DNA from: Fidelibacterota bacterium
Lineage (GTDB): Bacteria > Fidelibacterota > Marinisomatia > Marinisomatales > Marinisomataceae
Reading direction: 5' to 3'
Length of the DNA stretch: 64,000 bases
Assembly: GCA_028140795.1 (NCBI GenBank)
Contig: JAOIOW010000001.1
Span: forward strand, 336,466 to 400,465
Below, in pieces: positions 1 to 9,076 of this stretch (its first letter is position 1; each line of letters starts with the position of its first letter). The translations under genes were made by a program, and so were the position numbers. The notes under the pieces are model-generated. The model made no database searches. It saw only the letters and a program-made list of their open reading frames with translations, and was not told the DNA's origin.

Positions 1-1
1 T

Positions 2-91
2 GAAAAAGATTTTCTAATAGCAAGAAGAACGGTTGCTAAATATAGAAAGCTATTAGATATCAAAAATGTAAATCAAAGGATAGAAAAATGA
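2..91 (+). CDS. rpoN: RNA polymerase sigma-54 factor, C-terminal fragment (5' end outside window)
   Basis: Frame 2 reads EKDFLIARRTVAKYRKLLDIKNVNQRIEK*; ARRTVAKYR is the RpoN box. Stop overlaps argF start (ATGA). Confidence 0.85.
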   Translation, partial: EKDFLIARRTVAKYRKLLDIKNVNQRIEK

Positions 92-1011
92 GCGTAAAAC
101 ATTGTATAAAAGTAGACGACTTTAGTAAAAATGAGATCTTAGATTTATTTGAATTGGCTGCTGAATTAAAGTCTAAATATAGAAATAAAGAAAGTTATCA
201 ACCCTTCAAAGACCACTCTATGGCTATGATATTTGCAAAACCTTCTGCGCGAACCAGAGTTTCATTTGAAACAGGTTTTGCTTGGATGGGAGGGCATGCA
301 ATTTATTTAGCTCCCCAAGATATTGGCTTAGGAACTCGTGAGAGTGCAGGTGATTTAGCTCAACTTTTCAGTAGATATAATGATATGATTATGGCAAGAG
401 TATATAGTCATAATGATATGTTGGAATTTGAAAAACATGCTACTGTTCCAGTTGTGAATGGTCTAACTGATTATAATCATCCATGTCAAATTCTTACTGA
501 TATGTTTACAATTTGGGAGCAAAAAAAAGATAATTTAAGTGATTTAAAGATTGTATATGTTGGCGATGGAAATAATATTGTTAACTCATGGATTAGATTA
601 GCTTCAGTATTACCATTTGAATTCACTTGCGTCTGTCCTGAAGGGTATGAACCTGATGCAGAAACAATTTCATATGCCAATTCTAAAAATATCTCTTCAA
701 TAAATATTCTTCATGACCCAATTCAGGGAGTAAAAGATGCTGATGTTATCTATACAGATGTTTGGGCATCAATGGGTCAAAAAGAAGAAGTGAATGAAAG
801 GGTAAAAATATTTTCTCCTTTGCAGGTAAATAATAATTTGATTCAGCATGCAAAAAATGATTATATGTTTATGCATTGTTTGCCAGCTGAAAGAGGCAGA
901 GAAGTTACCGATCAAGTAATTGATTCTCAAAATTCCATAGTATTTGAGCAAGCTGAGAATAGACTACATACCCAAAATGCTATTATGTTAACTCTAGCAA
1001 ATAAAGTTTAG
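88..1011 (+). CDS. argF: Ornithine carbamoyltransferase
   Basis: KPSARTRVSFETGF carbamoyl-phosphate motif, HPCQILTD, HCLPAERGREVTD. Confidence 0.93.
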   Translation: MSVKHCIKVDDFSKNEILDLFELAAELKSKYRNKESYQPFKDHSMAMIFAKPSARTRVSFETGFAWMGGHAIYLAPQDIGLGTRESAGDLAQLFSRYNDMIMARVYSHNDMLEFEKHATVPVVNGLTDYNHPCQILTDMFTIWEQKKDNLSDLKIVYVGDGNNIVNSWIRLASVLPFEFTCVCPEGYEPDAETISYANSKNISSINILHDPIQGVKDADVIYTDVWASMGQKEEVNERVKIFSPLQVNNNLIQHAKNDYMFMHCLPAERGREVTDQVIDSQNSIVFEQAENRLHTQNAIMLTLANKV

Positions 1012-1743
1012 TTATAAACTTTTTATACTAATTGAATTACCATCATATTTGGCATAATTAAATTGTTGGTCACAACAATCATCAAGTATAATTAATTGTT
1101 TTTGATTTTCATTAAAATTAAATGAATGATGATAGTGACCCATGATTACAATGTCACAACTTTTATTCCACTTTGATCTAGCATATTCAATCAACTCTGA
1201 ATGAATTCTATCTAACTTTTTATCATCAATTTTGTGTGAATCTTTTCTTTCATATGAAATCTTTTCTGCAACTTTTAACGCAATACTTTTTGGTAATAAT
1301 GAGTATAAAAAACGAAAAATTTTACTTCTTAAAATAATCTTTAATAATCTATATCCTTTATCCCAAGATAGGATACCGTCTCCATGGGTGACATAAATTC
1401 TTTTATTACCTGCAAATAAAATTTGATCATTTAAAAAAGATTTTGTTGTTAGTGATTTAAATTCTTTTCCTATCCAAAAATCATGATTCCCTGCTATAAA
1501 ATATATTTCAATTCCTTTTCCTTTTATTTTTTCTAGTAATAAAAAAATCTTTTCAAAATAATTTGGATTATTTTTTTTGTATTCAAAGTAATAATCAAAA
1601 AAATCTCCCATAATAAAGATACTTCCTTTAGACTTTTCAATTACATGAATAAACTCTTCCATTTTCTTGATTTTACGTTCATTAGATAATGAAGGAGTTG
1701 GAGAAAAGTGATTATCTCCAAAAAAATAGATTGGCAATTGCAT
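1012..1743 (-). CDS. UDP-2,3-diacylglucosamine diphosphatase-like metallophosphoesterase (LpxH family)
   Basis: GDNHFS, GDFFDYYFEYK, GNHDFW, THGDG, MGHYHH calcineurin-like motifs. Confidence 0.75.
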   Translation of the reverse strand: MQLPIYFFGDNHFSPTPSLSNERKIKKMEEFIHVIEKSKGSIFIMGDFFDYYFEYKKNNPNYFEKIFLLLEKIKGKGIEIYFIAGNHDFWIGKEFKSLTTKSFLNDQILFAGNKRIYVTHGDGILSWDKGYRLLKIILRSKIFRFLYSLLPKSIALKVAEKISYERKDSHKIDDKKLDRIHSELIEYARSKWNKSCDIVIMGHYHHSFNFNENQKQLIILDDCCDQQFNYAKYDGNSISIKSL

Positions 1744-1889
1744 TAAAAAACTTAATCTTTTATAAAAATTGCATCAATGAATTAATAATTTAAAATTTTT
1801 GTCTTAAATTATACTATCTTTGATAATAAAAATATTTTGAATAAATAAATTATTTGAAACTTTATCAATTTTTTAACTTATAAAATCAT

Positions 1890-4800
1890 ATGCGCATTAT
1901 ACTTACTATATTATTATTAACTAATCTTTTATATCCACAAAGTTTTGGGCAAAATAAGGTTCAATATGAATCCTTTGATTGGGAGTACATTGTAAGTCCA
2001 AATACCAATATTTATTACTACGGAGATAATAAAGACCTAGCTATTTTTACATCTAAAGTAGCAGAAAGATCCATCGAGCAAATTGGAAAACATTTAAGAT
2101 GGAGAAGTAATAAGCCAATTAAAATTATTGTTTATACATCACATAACGATTTCCAGCAAACAAACGTTGTAAATGTATATATGTCAGAGGGTGTTGGGGG
2201 AGTAACGGAATTATATAAAAATAGAATTGTTATTCCTTTTGAAGGTTCTTATGAACAGTTTGAACATGTAATTCATCATGAGCTCGTTCATGCAGCGATA
2301 AATGAGCTGGTGTATGGAGGGAATGCACAAGGTTTGATAAGTGGAAGAATACGTGTACAAGTTCCGCTATGGGCTAATGAAGGTTTAGCTGAATTTTTAT
2401 CTGTTGACTGGGATACTAATTCAGATATGGTACTAAGAGATCTAGCAATAGAAGATAGACTGCCTTCAATACCTGAACTTAATTATTCTATTTTAGCATA
2501 TAAAGGAGGACAGTCTGTTTGGCAATACATTACTCAAAAATATGGTAGAGAGAAAGTTGGTGAAATTTTTCAGCAAATGAAAAGAGCGCAGAATGATGAG
2601 CGCGGTTTTGAAAGCGCTTTGGGAGTTGATTATGAAAAACTTACTGAAGATTGGCATGATTTTGTTAAAAGGGAATATTGGCCTGACCTCGTAAATAGGG
2701 AAAATTTTGATGACTTTTCAACAAAAATAACTGATAGAACTGAAACAAGAAATTTTTATAATGTTAGCCCTTCATTTTCGCCAGATGGTAATACTATTGC
2801 TTACTTTTCTGACCAAGATGGCTATATGGATTTAATTTTATATGAGGTTGATTCTGAAAAGCAAAAAAGGCGCCTAATTAGAGGAAATACTACTCCAGAT
2901 TTTGAGGAATTAAAATGGTTGCAACCCGGAATTTCGTGGTCACCAGATGGGAAATCTATATCATTTGCTTCTAAGAGTGGAGAGCAAGATTCAATTATCA
3001 TTGTAGATATTAGATCTGGAAAATATAAAAAGATTCCTATAGACCTTGATGGAGTTTTTACTACTTCATGGCACCCAACTGAAAATAAGATTGCATTTAT
3101 GGGTCACAAGGATGATTCAAGTGACATTTATGTTATTGATTTAACAACAAAAGAGGTTACAAATATTACCAATGATATTTTTTCAGAATCTTCTCCAAGC
3201 TGGTCTTCAAATGGTGAAATAATTTATTTTACTTCAGATAGAGGTCAAAATACTAGCACTAATAGTATGTATGATGTTGATTTTTCTCAAACTGATATAT
3301 TTCAATATAGTTATCAAACCAACACAGTTTCTCAAATAACTAATACTGAATATAATGAAAATTATCCAGTTGCAAGTTCAGATGGAAATTTATTTTATAC
3401 TGCAGACTATAATGGTATTACAAATATTTTTAAACATAATCTTAGTAACAATGAAGCTTTTCCAATTACTAATGTTGTTACGGGCGTTCAGCAGATAGAT
3501 TTAGATAGTAGTGATAATTTGGTTTTTTCAGGATTTAAGAAACGAGGTTGGGATTTATATATAATGAATAATCCTAATTCTTTTTCCGAAAAGGAAATTA
3601 AGCCTACAAAATTTTATGCAAATAAAAACCGTAGTACTGATTTTGAAGATCTAAGAACTTTTACAAGCAAAAAAGTCACATTAAGTCCAGAAGATTATTC
3701 CAAATATATTTTTGCCAGAAATTATCAGTACAGAAATAATAAGAAAGATAATAATGAAGAAGTAGAAGTTGATTCTTTGCGCTTTCAGGATGATTATTTA
3801 GCAAGAAAATATCAAACAGATTTTTCTGTAGATTATATCGCCACTACAGCAACCATTGATAATCTTTTTGGAACTCGCGGTGTCGCAAACTTATCATGGA
3901 GCGACGTAATGGGCGATCATAGAATCAACGTTGGTACCAATTTAGTTCTAGATTTAAATAATAGCGATTTAGTAGTTCAGTATGCATATCTAAAAAATAG
4001 AACAAATTATTATACTACATTATTTCAACAGGCTAATACATTTTCTTTGGGATATAATATGAATTATGACTTCATTGGCCAACTTAGAGATTACGGTATT
4101 GGATTTTACGGACAATACCCATTTTCCAAATTTATGAGATTAGATTTTGGAGCAACACTTAGAAATGTAGATTATGAAATTAAGCAATTTGATATTTTTA
4201 CTTTTCAGACATCAACAAATTATAAAGAAAATTTAAAAGCAGTGGTTCCTATTACAAGTTTTGTATTTGATAATTCTACTAATGGTTATACTGGTCCAGT
4301 GGATGGATTTAAGCAATATCTTACATTTCAATTCAGCCCTGATATAGGTTCAAATTCTATTCCATTTCAAACTCTAAAATTTGATATGCGAAAATATTAT
4401 AAGATTAACAGAAATTATAGTTTAGCGGCAAGGTTGATGTTGGGTAAAAGCGTTGGAGATAGACCTCAAAAGTTTTTCTTAGGTGGAAATTCACAAATGA
4501 TGATTTTTTCTGATACGCAAACAGAAGGAAGAGATGATTCGGGATTTTATGCTCAACGAGTCCTTGATTATGACAATACAAGCATTCTAGAGGATGTGTA
4601 TTTTAGTGAATATGTCTTTCCATTAAGAGGTGCAAGATATAGAGAAAGAGTGGGAGAAAATGTAGCTGTAGCTAACTTTGAATTTAGATTTCCATTTGTT
4701 AACTATGTTGATGTAAGTTTTCCTGCTAGAATTAGATTTGGTAATATTTTTGGTCATCTTTTTGTGGATGTTGGAGCAGCCTGGGATTCATCTGATGAAT

Positions 4801-4997
4801 TTAATAATAGTGAGTTAGTTAGAAATAAATATGGGCTTACAGACCCTGAAGCTTCTCCTATATTGACTACTTTTGGTATCGGAACGAAAATTTTTACTCC
4901 ATTTGCTTTAATTAGAATTGATACAGCATGGGATAAATACCCAAGCGGAGGTTATTCAAAACCTCAATATATAATATCTTTCGGCTACGACTGGTAA
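1890..4997 (+). CDS. Outer-membrane multidomain protein: zinc-peptidase (HEXXH) + TolB/PD40-like propeller + BamA/surface-antigen-like barrel
   Basis: Signal peptide; HHELVHA...WANEGLAEFLS zincin motif; repeated SFSPDG/SWSPDG/SWSSNG PD40 motifs; C-terminal GTKIFTPFALIRIDTAW...FGYDW. Confidence 0.75.
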   Translation: MRIILTILLLTNLLYPQSFGQNKVQYESFDWEYIVSPNTNIYYYGDNKDLAIFTSKVAERSIEQIGKHLRWRSNKPIKIIVYTSHNDFQQTNVVNVYMSEGVGGVTELYKNRIVIPFEGSYEQFEHVIHHELVHAAINELVYGGNAQGLISGRIRVQVPLWANEGLAEFLSVDWDTNSDMVLRDLAIEDRLPSIPELNYSILAYKGGQSVWQYITQKYGREKVGEIFQQMKRAQNDERGFESALGVDYEKLTEDWHDFVKREYWPDLVNRENFDDFSTKITDRTETRNFYNVSPSFSPDGNTIAYFSDQDGYMDLILYEVDSEKQKRRLIRGNTTPDFEELKWLQPGISWSPDGKSISFASKSGEQDSIIIVDIRSGKYKKIPIDLDGVFTTSWHPTENKIAFMGHKDDSSDIYVIDLTTKEVTNITNDIFSESSPSWSSNGEIIYFTSDRGQNTSTNSMYDVDFSQTDIFQYSYQTNTVSQITNTEYNENYPVASSDGNLFYTADYNGITNIFKHNLSNNEAFPITNVVTGVQQIDLDSSDNLVFSGFKKRGWDLYIMNNPNSFSEKEIKPTKFYANKNRSTDFEDLRTFTSKKVTLSPEDYSKYIFARNYQYRNNKKDNNEEVEVDSLRFQDDYLARKYQTDFSVDYIATTATIDNLFGTRGVANLSWSDVMGDHRINVGTNLVLDLNNSDLVVQYAYLKNRTNYYTTLFQQANTFSLGYNMNYDFIGQLRDYGIGFYGQYPFSKFMRLDFGATLRNVDYEIKQFDIFTFQTSTNYKENLKAVVPITSFVFDNSTNGYTGPVDGFKQYLTFQFSPDIGSNSIPFQTLKFDMRKYYKINRNYSLAARLMLGKSVGDRPQKFFLGGNSQMMIFSDTQTEGRDDSGFYAQRVLDYDNTSILEDVYFSEYVFPLRGARYRERVGENVAVANFEFRFPFVNYVDVSFPARIRFGNIFGHLFVDVGAAWDSSDEFNNSELVRNKYGLTDPEASPILTTFGIGTKIFTPFALIRIDTAWDKYPSGGYSKPQYIISFGYDW

Positions 4998-5002
4998 ATG
5001 TT

Positions 5003-6124
5003 TTGAAATTCTCAGTTTTATCTGAAGATAAGAATTCTCTAGCTAGAACAGGCTTGATCGAAACAGATCATTCCACAATTGAAACTCCAGTTTTTATGCC
5101 AGTAGGAACCCATGGTGTTGTTAAAACGCTATCTCCAGATGACTTAAATGCTATGAGCGTTCAAATAATGCTTTCAAATACATATCATTTATATTTAAGA
5201 CCGGGAACCGAGATTATAAATGAAAATGAAGGGTTGCATAAATTTTTAAATTGGGATAAAAGCATTCTAACTGATAGTGGTGGATATCAAGTATTCTCTT
5301 TAAGTAATATGAACGAAATAACTAGCGATGGTGTAAATTTTAGATCGCATTTAGATGGTAGTGAACATTTTTTTACTCCCCAAAAATCTATGGAAGTTCA
5401 AAGACAGTTAGGTTCTGACATAATTATGGCTTTTGATTATTGCCCTCCCGCAGATTGCTCGGAAAAAGAGCTTAGAAGAGCATCAACTTTAACTGAAAAA
5501 TGGACCAAGCAAGCTTTTGAATATCTAAACGATAAAACAAGCATTTATGGTCATAATCAAACGCTTTTCCCAATAATTCAAGGGGGTATTAATCCAGAAG
5601 AAAGATTAAAATGTTTGAATCAAATGCTTCCGTATGCTACATGTGGAATAGCAATCGGAGGACTTTCAGTTGGCGAAAAAAAAGAACCAATGCTTGATAT
5701 TGTTGAGTTATTAGGGAAAAATATGCCCGTCGATCAACCAAGATATTTGATGGGAGTTGGTAAGCCTACAGATTTGGTTAAAGCAATTTTACGAGGGGTA
5801 GATATGTTTGATTGTGTGCTGCCTGCCAGGAATGCAAGAAATGGTCAGATATTCACACATGATGGTGTTATAAACATTACGAATAGTGCTTATTCAAATG
5901 ATACATCACCAATAGATAAACATAGTTCAATAGAGTATGCAAAAACTTTTTCAAAGTCATATCTAAGACACCTTTTTAAAGTTAATGAGATGTTTGGACT
6001 GAGGATTGCAACCCTAATCAACATAGCATATTATTTGGATTTGATAAATGAAATAAAAAATGAAATTAATAATAATACTTTTGTAAAATGGTCTTATAAG
6101 TATTTAAAAATGTATGATAATTAA
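5003..6124 (+). CDS. tgt: Queuine tRNA-ribosyltransferase (tRNA-guanine transglycosylase), TTG start
   Basis: TPVFMPVGTHGVVKTLSP, DSGGYQVFSL, FDCVLPARNARNGQ. Confidence 0.92.
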   Translation: MKFSVLSEDKNSLARTGLIETDHSTIETPVFMPVGTHGVVKTLSPDDLNAMSVQIMLSNTYHLYLRPGTEIINENEGLHKFLNWDKSILTDSGGYQVFSLSNMNEITSDGVNFRSHLDGSEHFFTPQKSMEVQRQLGSDIIMAFDYCPPADCSEKELRRASTLTEKWTKQAFEYLNDKTSIYGHNQTLFPIIQGGINPEERLKCLNQMLPYATCGIAIGGLSVGEKKEPMLDIVELLGKNMPVDQPRYLMGVGKPTDLVKAILRGVDMFDCVLPARNARNGQIFTHDGVINITNSAYSNDTSPIDKHSSIEYAKTFSKSYLRHLFKVNEMFGLRIATLINIAYYLDLINEIKNEINNNTFVKWSYKYLKMYDN

Positions 6125-6127
6125 ATT

Positions 6128-6583
6128 ATGTTAAAAATTGGTCAAAAAGCTCCAGAGTTTTCATTGCCAAATCAGGATGATGTCGTTATATCTTTAAAAG
6201 ATTTTAAAGGTCAAAAGTTGCTGATATGGTTTTTCCCCAAGGCAAGTACAAGCGGTTGTACTAAAGAAGGAATAGGGTTCAATGAGTTCATCAAAAATTT
6301 TAACAAACAAAATATTTCTATCTTAGGTGTTAGTAAAGATTCAGTTAAAGCTCAAAAAAACTTTTGCACAAAAAATGAATTTAAATTTGATATTTTATCA
6401 GATACTAAATTAAGTGTCCTAAAAAAATATAAAGCATGGGGGCTTAAAAAAATGTATGGAAGAGAATATGAGGGTATTCTTAGGATATCTTATTTAATAG
6501 ATGAAAATGGAATGATTGAACAAGCTTATAGTAAAGTAAAAACTGCAACACATGCATCTGATGTTCTTGAATCAATTAAATAA
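6128..6583 (+). CDS. Peroxiredoxin, Bcp/AhpC-TSA type
   Basis: FPKASTSGCTKEGIGFNE around the peroxidatic Cys, AhpC/TSA fold pattern. Confidence 0.85.
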   Translation: MLKIGQKAPEFSLPNQDDVVISLKDFKGQKLLIWFFPKASTSGCTKEGIGFNEFIKNFNKQNISILGVSKDSVKAQKNFCTKNEFKFDILSDTKLSVLKKYKAWGLKKMYGREYEGILRISYLIDENGMIEQAYSKVKTATHASDVLESIK

Positions 6584-7613
6584 GATACTCTTAGCTCTAT
6601 GTTTGCTAGTTCTATTTTCATGTGCATCTGTTAAAGAGCCTCAAGGAGGACCTTTAGATTCTGATCCACCAAAATTAAAGTCAACCACTCCAGCAATTTT
6701 AACCAATCTAAATCAAGGGCAAAAAATTACCTTATCTTTTAATGAGTTTATTAAAGAAGAATCTCTTAAAAATGCAATCGAACTTTTTCCAACCGTAAAT
6801 CAAAAAATTGATTTTGAATATTATGGAAAAGAGGTAATAATTACGTTACCGTCCAATCTTGATGATGACAAAACATATGTTATATCATTGAATTCTAATT
6901 TATCTGATGAGCAAAATGTTAAGTTAAATGATAACATTATTATTCCAATAAGTCTTTCAAATTCAATCAATCAAGCAGCAATTAAAGGAAAAATATTTGG
7001 ATTATATAGCAAGCCCTCAATCTTATTATGGAAAGGGATAATTGATAAGAGTGAATTACCTTCAAGGAAACCCGATTATATAATTTCTTCTAATGATAAA
7101 TTTAGTTTTGGTTTTTTAGCATACGATAAATACACTGTGTTGGCTGTCGATTTATATAATCCAAAATTATCATTAGAAAAAAATAAATTATCATTTTTTT
7201 CAGAAAACTTTATTGAATTAACAAAAGATAATACTCCAGATTTAAATTTCTTTTTTAATGCTGAAGAAGTTGAAGTTGAATTAGACTCTTTGAATGTAAC
7301 AGAGGATATTGAGCAATTTGCAAATATTGTAGGTAATATTAATGGCAATTATATTCTCCCTGTAGTTGTTGAATTAAGAAATGAAGATAATAGTTTTAAA
7401 ACAGAATTATCTTTTGATGGAAAATTTAAAATTGATAATGTAAATAGTGGAACGTATCAATTATTTGCCTACCAAGATCGAAATAATAATAAGATTCTTA
7501 ATACTGGGAATTTGCAAGATGATAGTAACTCAGAAAAATTCTACGTTTATCCAGATTCATTAATATTAAGGGCAAATTGGGAATTAGAAATAGAAGATTG
7601 GGAAATAAATTAA
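6552..7613 (+). CDS. Lipoprotein with SbsA-like Ig domain
   Basis: Lipobox LFSC; DSDPPKLKSTTPAILTNLNQGQKITLSFNEFIKEESLKNAIELFPTV; start may lie downstream of 6552. Confidence 0.65.
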   Translation: MHLMFLNQLNKILLALCLLVLFSCASVKEPQGGPLDSDPPKLKSTTPAILTNLNQGQKITLSFNEFIKEESLKNAIELFPTVNQKIDFEYYGKEVIITLPSNLDDDKTYVISLNSNLSDEQNVKLNDNIIIPISLSNSINQAAIKGKIFGLYSKPSILLWKGIIDKSELPSRKPDYIISSNDKFSFGFLAYDKYTVLAVDLYNPKLSLEKNKLSFFSENFIELTKDNTPDLNFFFNAEEVEVELDSLNVTEDIEQFANIVGNINGNYILPVVVELRNEDNSFKTELSFDGKFKIDNVNSGTYQLFAYQDRNNNKILNTGNLQDDSNSEKFYVYPDSLILRANWELEIEDWEIN

Positions 7614-8023
7614 TGAAGAAAGAAATAGTAGTAGCTGTTAGTGGATATTTTGATCCAATTCATGTTGGACATTTAGAGTATTTACAGCTCGCTAGTCAAT
7701 TGGGAGATAAATTAATTGTTATTATAAATAATAATCATCAAGCAGAAATCAAAAAAAGAGAGTTTTTTATGCATGAGAATGACAGAATGGAAATTGTCGC
7801 TGCCCTTAAATGCGTTGATGAAGTTTTTTTAAGTATTGATTCAGATGAAAGTGTTTGTAAAAGTTTAGAAGCAATAAAACCTGATATTTTTGCAAATGGG
7901 GGAGATAGATCTTTGGAGGAAATTCCTGAAACTACAGTTATGAAAAAATATAATATTAAAATGGTCGATGGTTTGGGTGATAAAATCAGAAGCAGTAGTG
8001 ATTTAACTGGAATTGGAAAATGA
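7613..8023 (+). CDS. Cytidylyltransferase-like nucleotidyltransferase (RfaE C-terminal-like)
   Basis: SGYFDPIHVGHLEYLQLA (HxGH motif); start chosen at 7613 (TAATG overlap with upstream stop). Confidence 0.8.
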   Translation: MKKEIVVAVSGYFDPIHVGHLEYLQLASQLGDKLIVIINNNHQAEIKKREFFMHENDRMEIVAALKCVDEVFLSIDSDESVCKSLEAIKPDIFANGGDRSLEEIPETTVMKKYNIKMVDGLGDKIRSSSDLTGIGK

Positions 8024-8298
8024 AAAAAAAGCCTGATAAAAAGAAAACACAATTATTAGAAGATTTCCTAGAACTTGGAGAAAAATGTAACATAAAGATC
8101 ATACATGATAAAGGTGATTTCAATGGCGATAACTGTTTATTATTTTCCAATGATACCATTGTAATCAATAAGCATAAACCCCTTGAACAGAGATTGTATG
8201 TTTTAGCAAAGTGTTTTAGTCAAATTAATCTTGATAATGTTTATATTAAACCCATGCTAAGGGATTTAATTAATCAAGCCAAAATAGATAATACATGA
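8020..8298 (+). CDS. Conserved hypothetical protein
   Basis: ORF overlapping both neighbours by 4 nt in an operon. Confidence 0.55.
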   Translation: MKKKPDKKKTQLLEDFLELGEKCNIKIIHDKGDFNGDNCLLFSNDTIVINKHKPLEQRLYVLAKCFSQINLDNVYIKPMLRDLINQAKIDNT

Positions 8299-8792
8299 GT
8301 GATCAAAAACATTTATGGGCTCCATGGAAAATGGATTACCTTAAAAATAAGAAGCAAGATTCTCAAAAGATTTTTTCCGATTTTATAAATGAAGATAACG
8401 ATAAAGAACATTTAATCCTTCATCGTGCAAAACATTGCTATGTAATAATGAATTATTATCCTTATAATAATGGACATTTGATGGTTATTCCTTATAAAGA
8501 AGTTGATAGATTTGAAGAACTCGAAGATGAAGTTTTATCAGAGATTATGTCTATTTCCAAAAAAGTGATGAAAATATTAAGAAGTAGTTTTAATTGTGAT
8601 GGATTTAATTTTGGAGCTAACGTAGGTGAAGGCTCTGGTGCTTCTATTCAATCTCATTTACATTTTCATATAGTTCCTCGCTGGAAAAGCGACACATCTT
8701 TTATGCCTGTTATTGGAAATACAAAAGTGATGGTTCAAACGTTAGATGATACTTATGAGCAATTATTCAAATTATTTAAGAAAGAACTATAA
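8295..8792 (+). CDS. HIT family hydrolase
   Basis: QSHLHFHIVPRW histidine-triad motif. Confidence 0.88.
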   Translation: MSDQKHLWAPWKMDYLKNKKQDSQKIFSDFINEDNDKEHLILHRAKHCYVIMNYYPYNNGHLMVIPYKEVDRFEELEDEVLSEIMSISKKVMKILRSSFNCDGFNFGANVGEGSGASIQSHLHFHIVPRWKSDTSFMPVIGNTKVMVQTLDDTYEQLFKLFKKEL

Positions 8793-9076
8793 TGGATTTA
8801 TTTTCACATTCCTGGCTTCCTTTTATGTACCAATATGGTTTTGGTATATTGATTTTTGGCGGTGGGCTTTTTGCAGTATTTAAAGCTTATGGTGGCAAAG
8901 AATTCTGGAATCAATATAAGATATGGATTCAGATTTTGATTTGGGGATTCATTTACGTTTCTTCTATTCACTTATTAATGACTGTTTCAGCACTGAATGA
9001 TTACCCTCAGTTATATCTAGTAATTTTATCACTATATATATTTAATGTCTTTTTATTAACCAGGAAAATTACATGA
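8792..9076 (+). CDS. Small multi-pass membrane protein, hypothetical
   Basis: Three hydrophobic segments; overlaps transporter start. Confidence 0.5.
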   Translation: MDLFSHSWLPFMYQYGFGILIFGGGLFAVFKAYGGKEFWNQYKIWIQILIWGFIYVSSIHLLMTVSALNDYPQLYLVILSLYIFNVFLLTRKIT

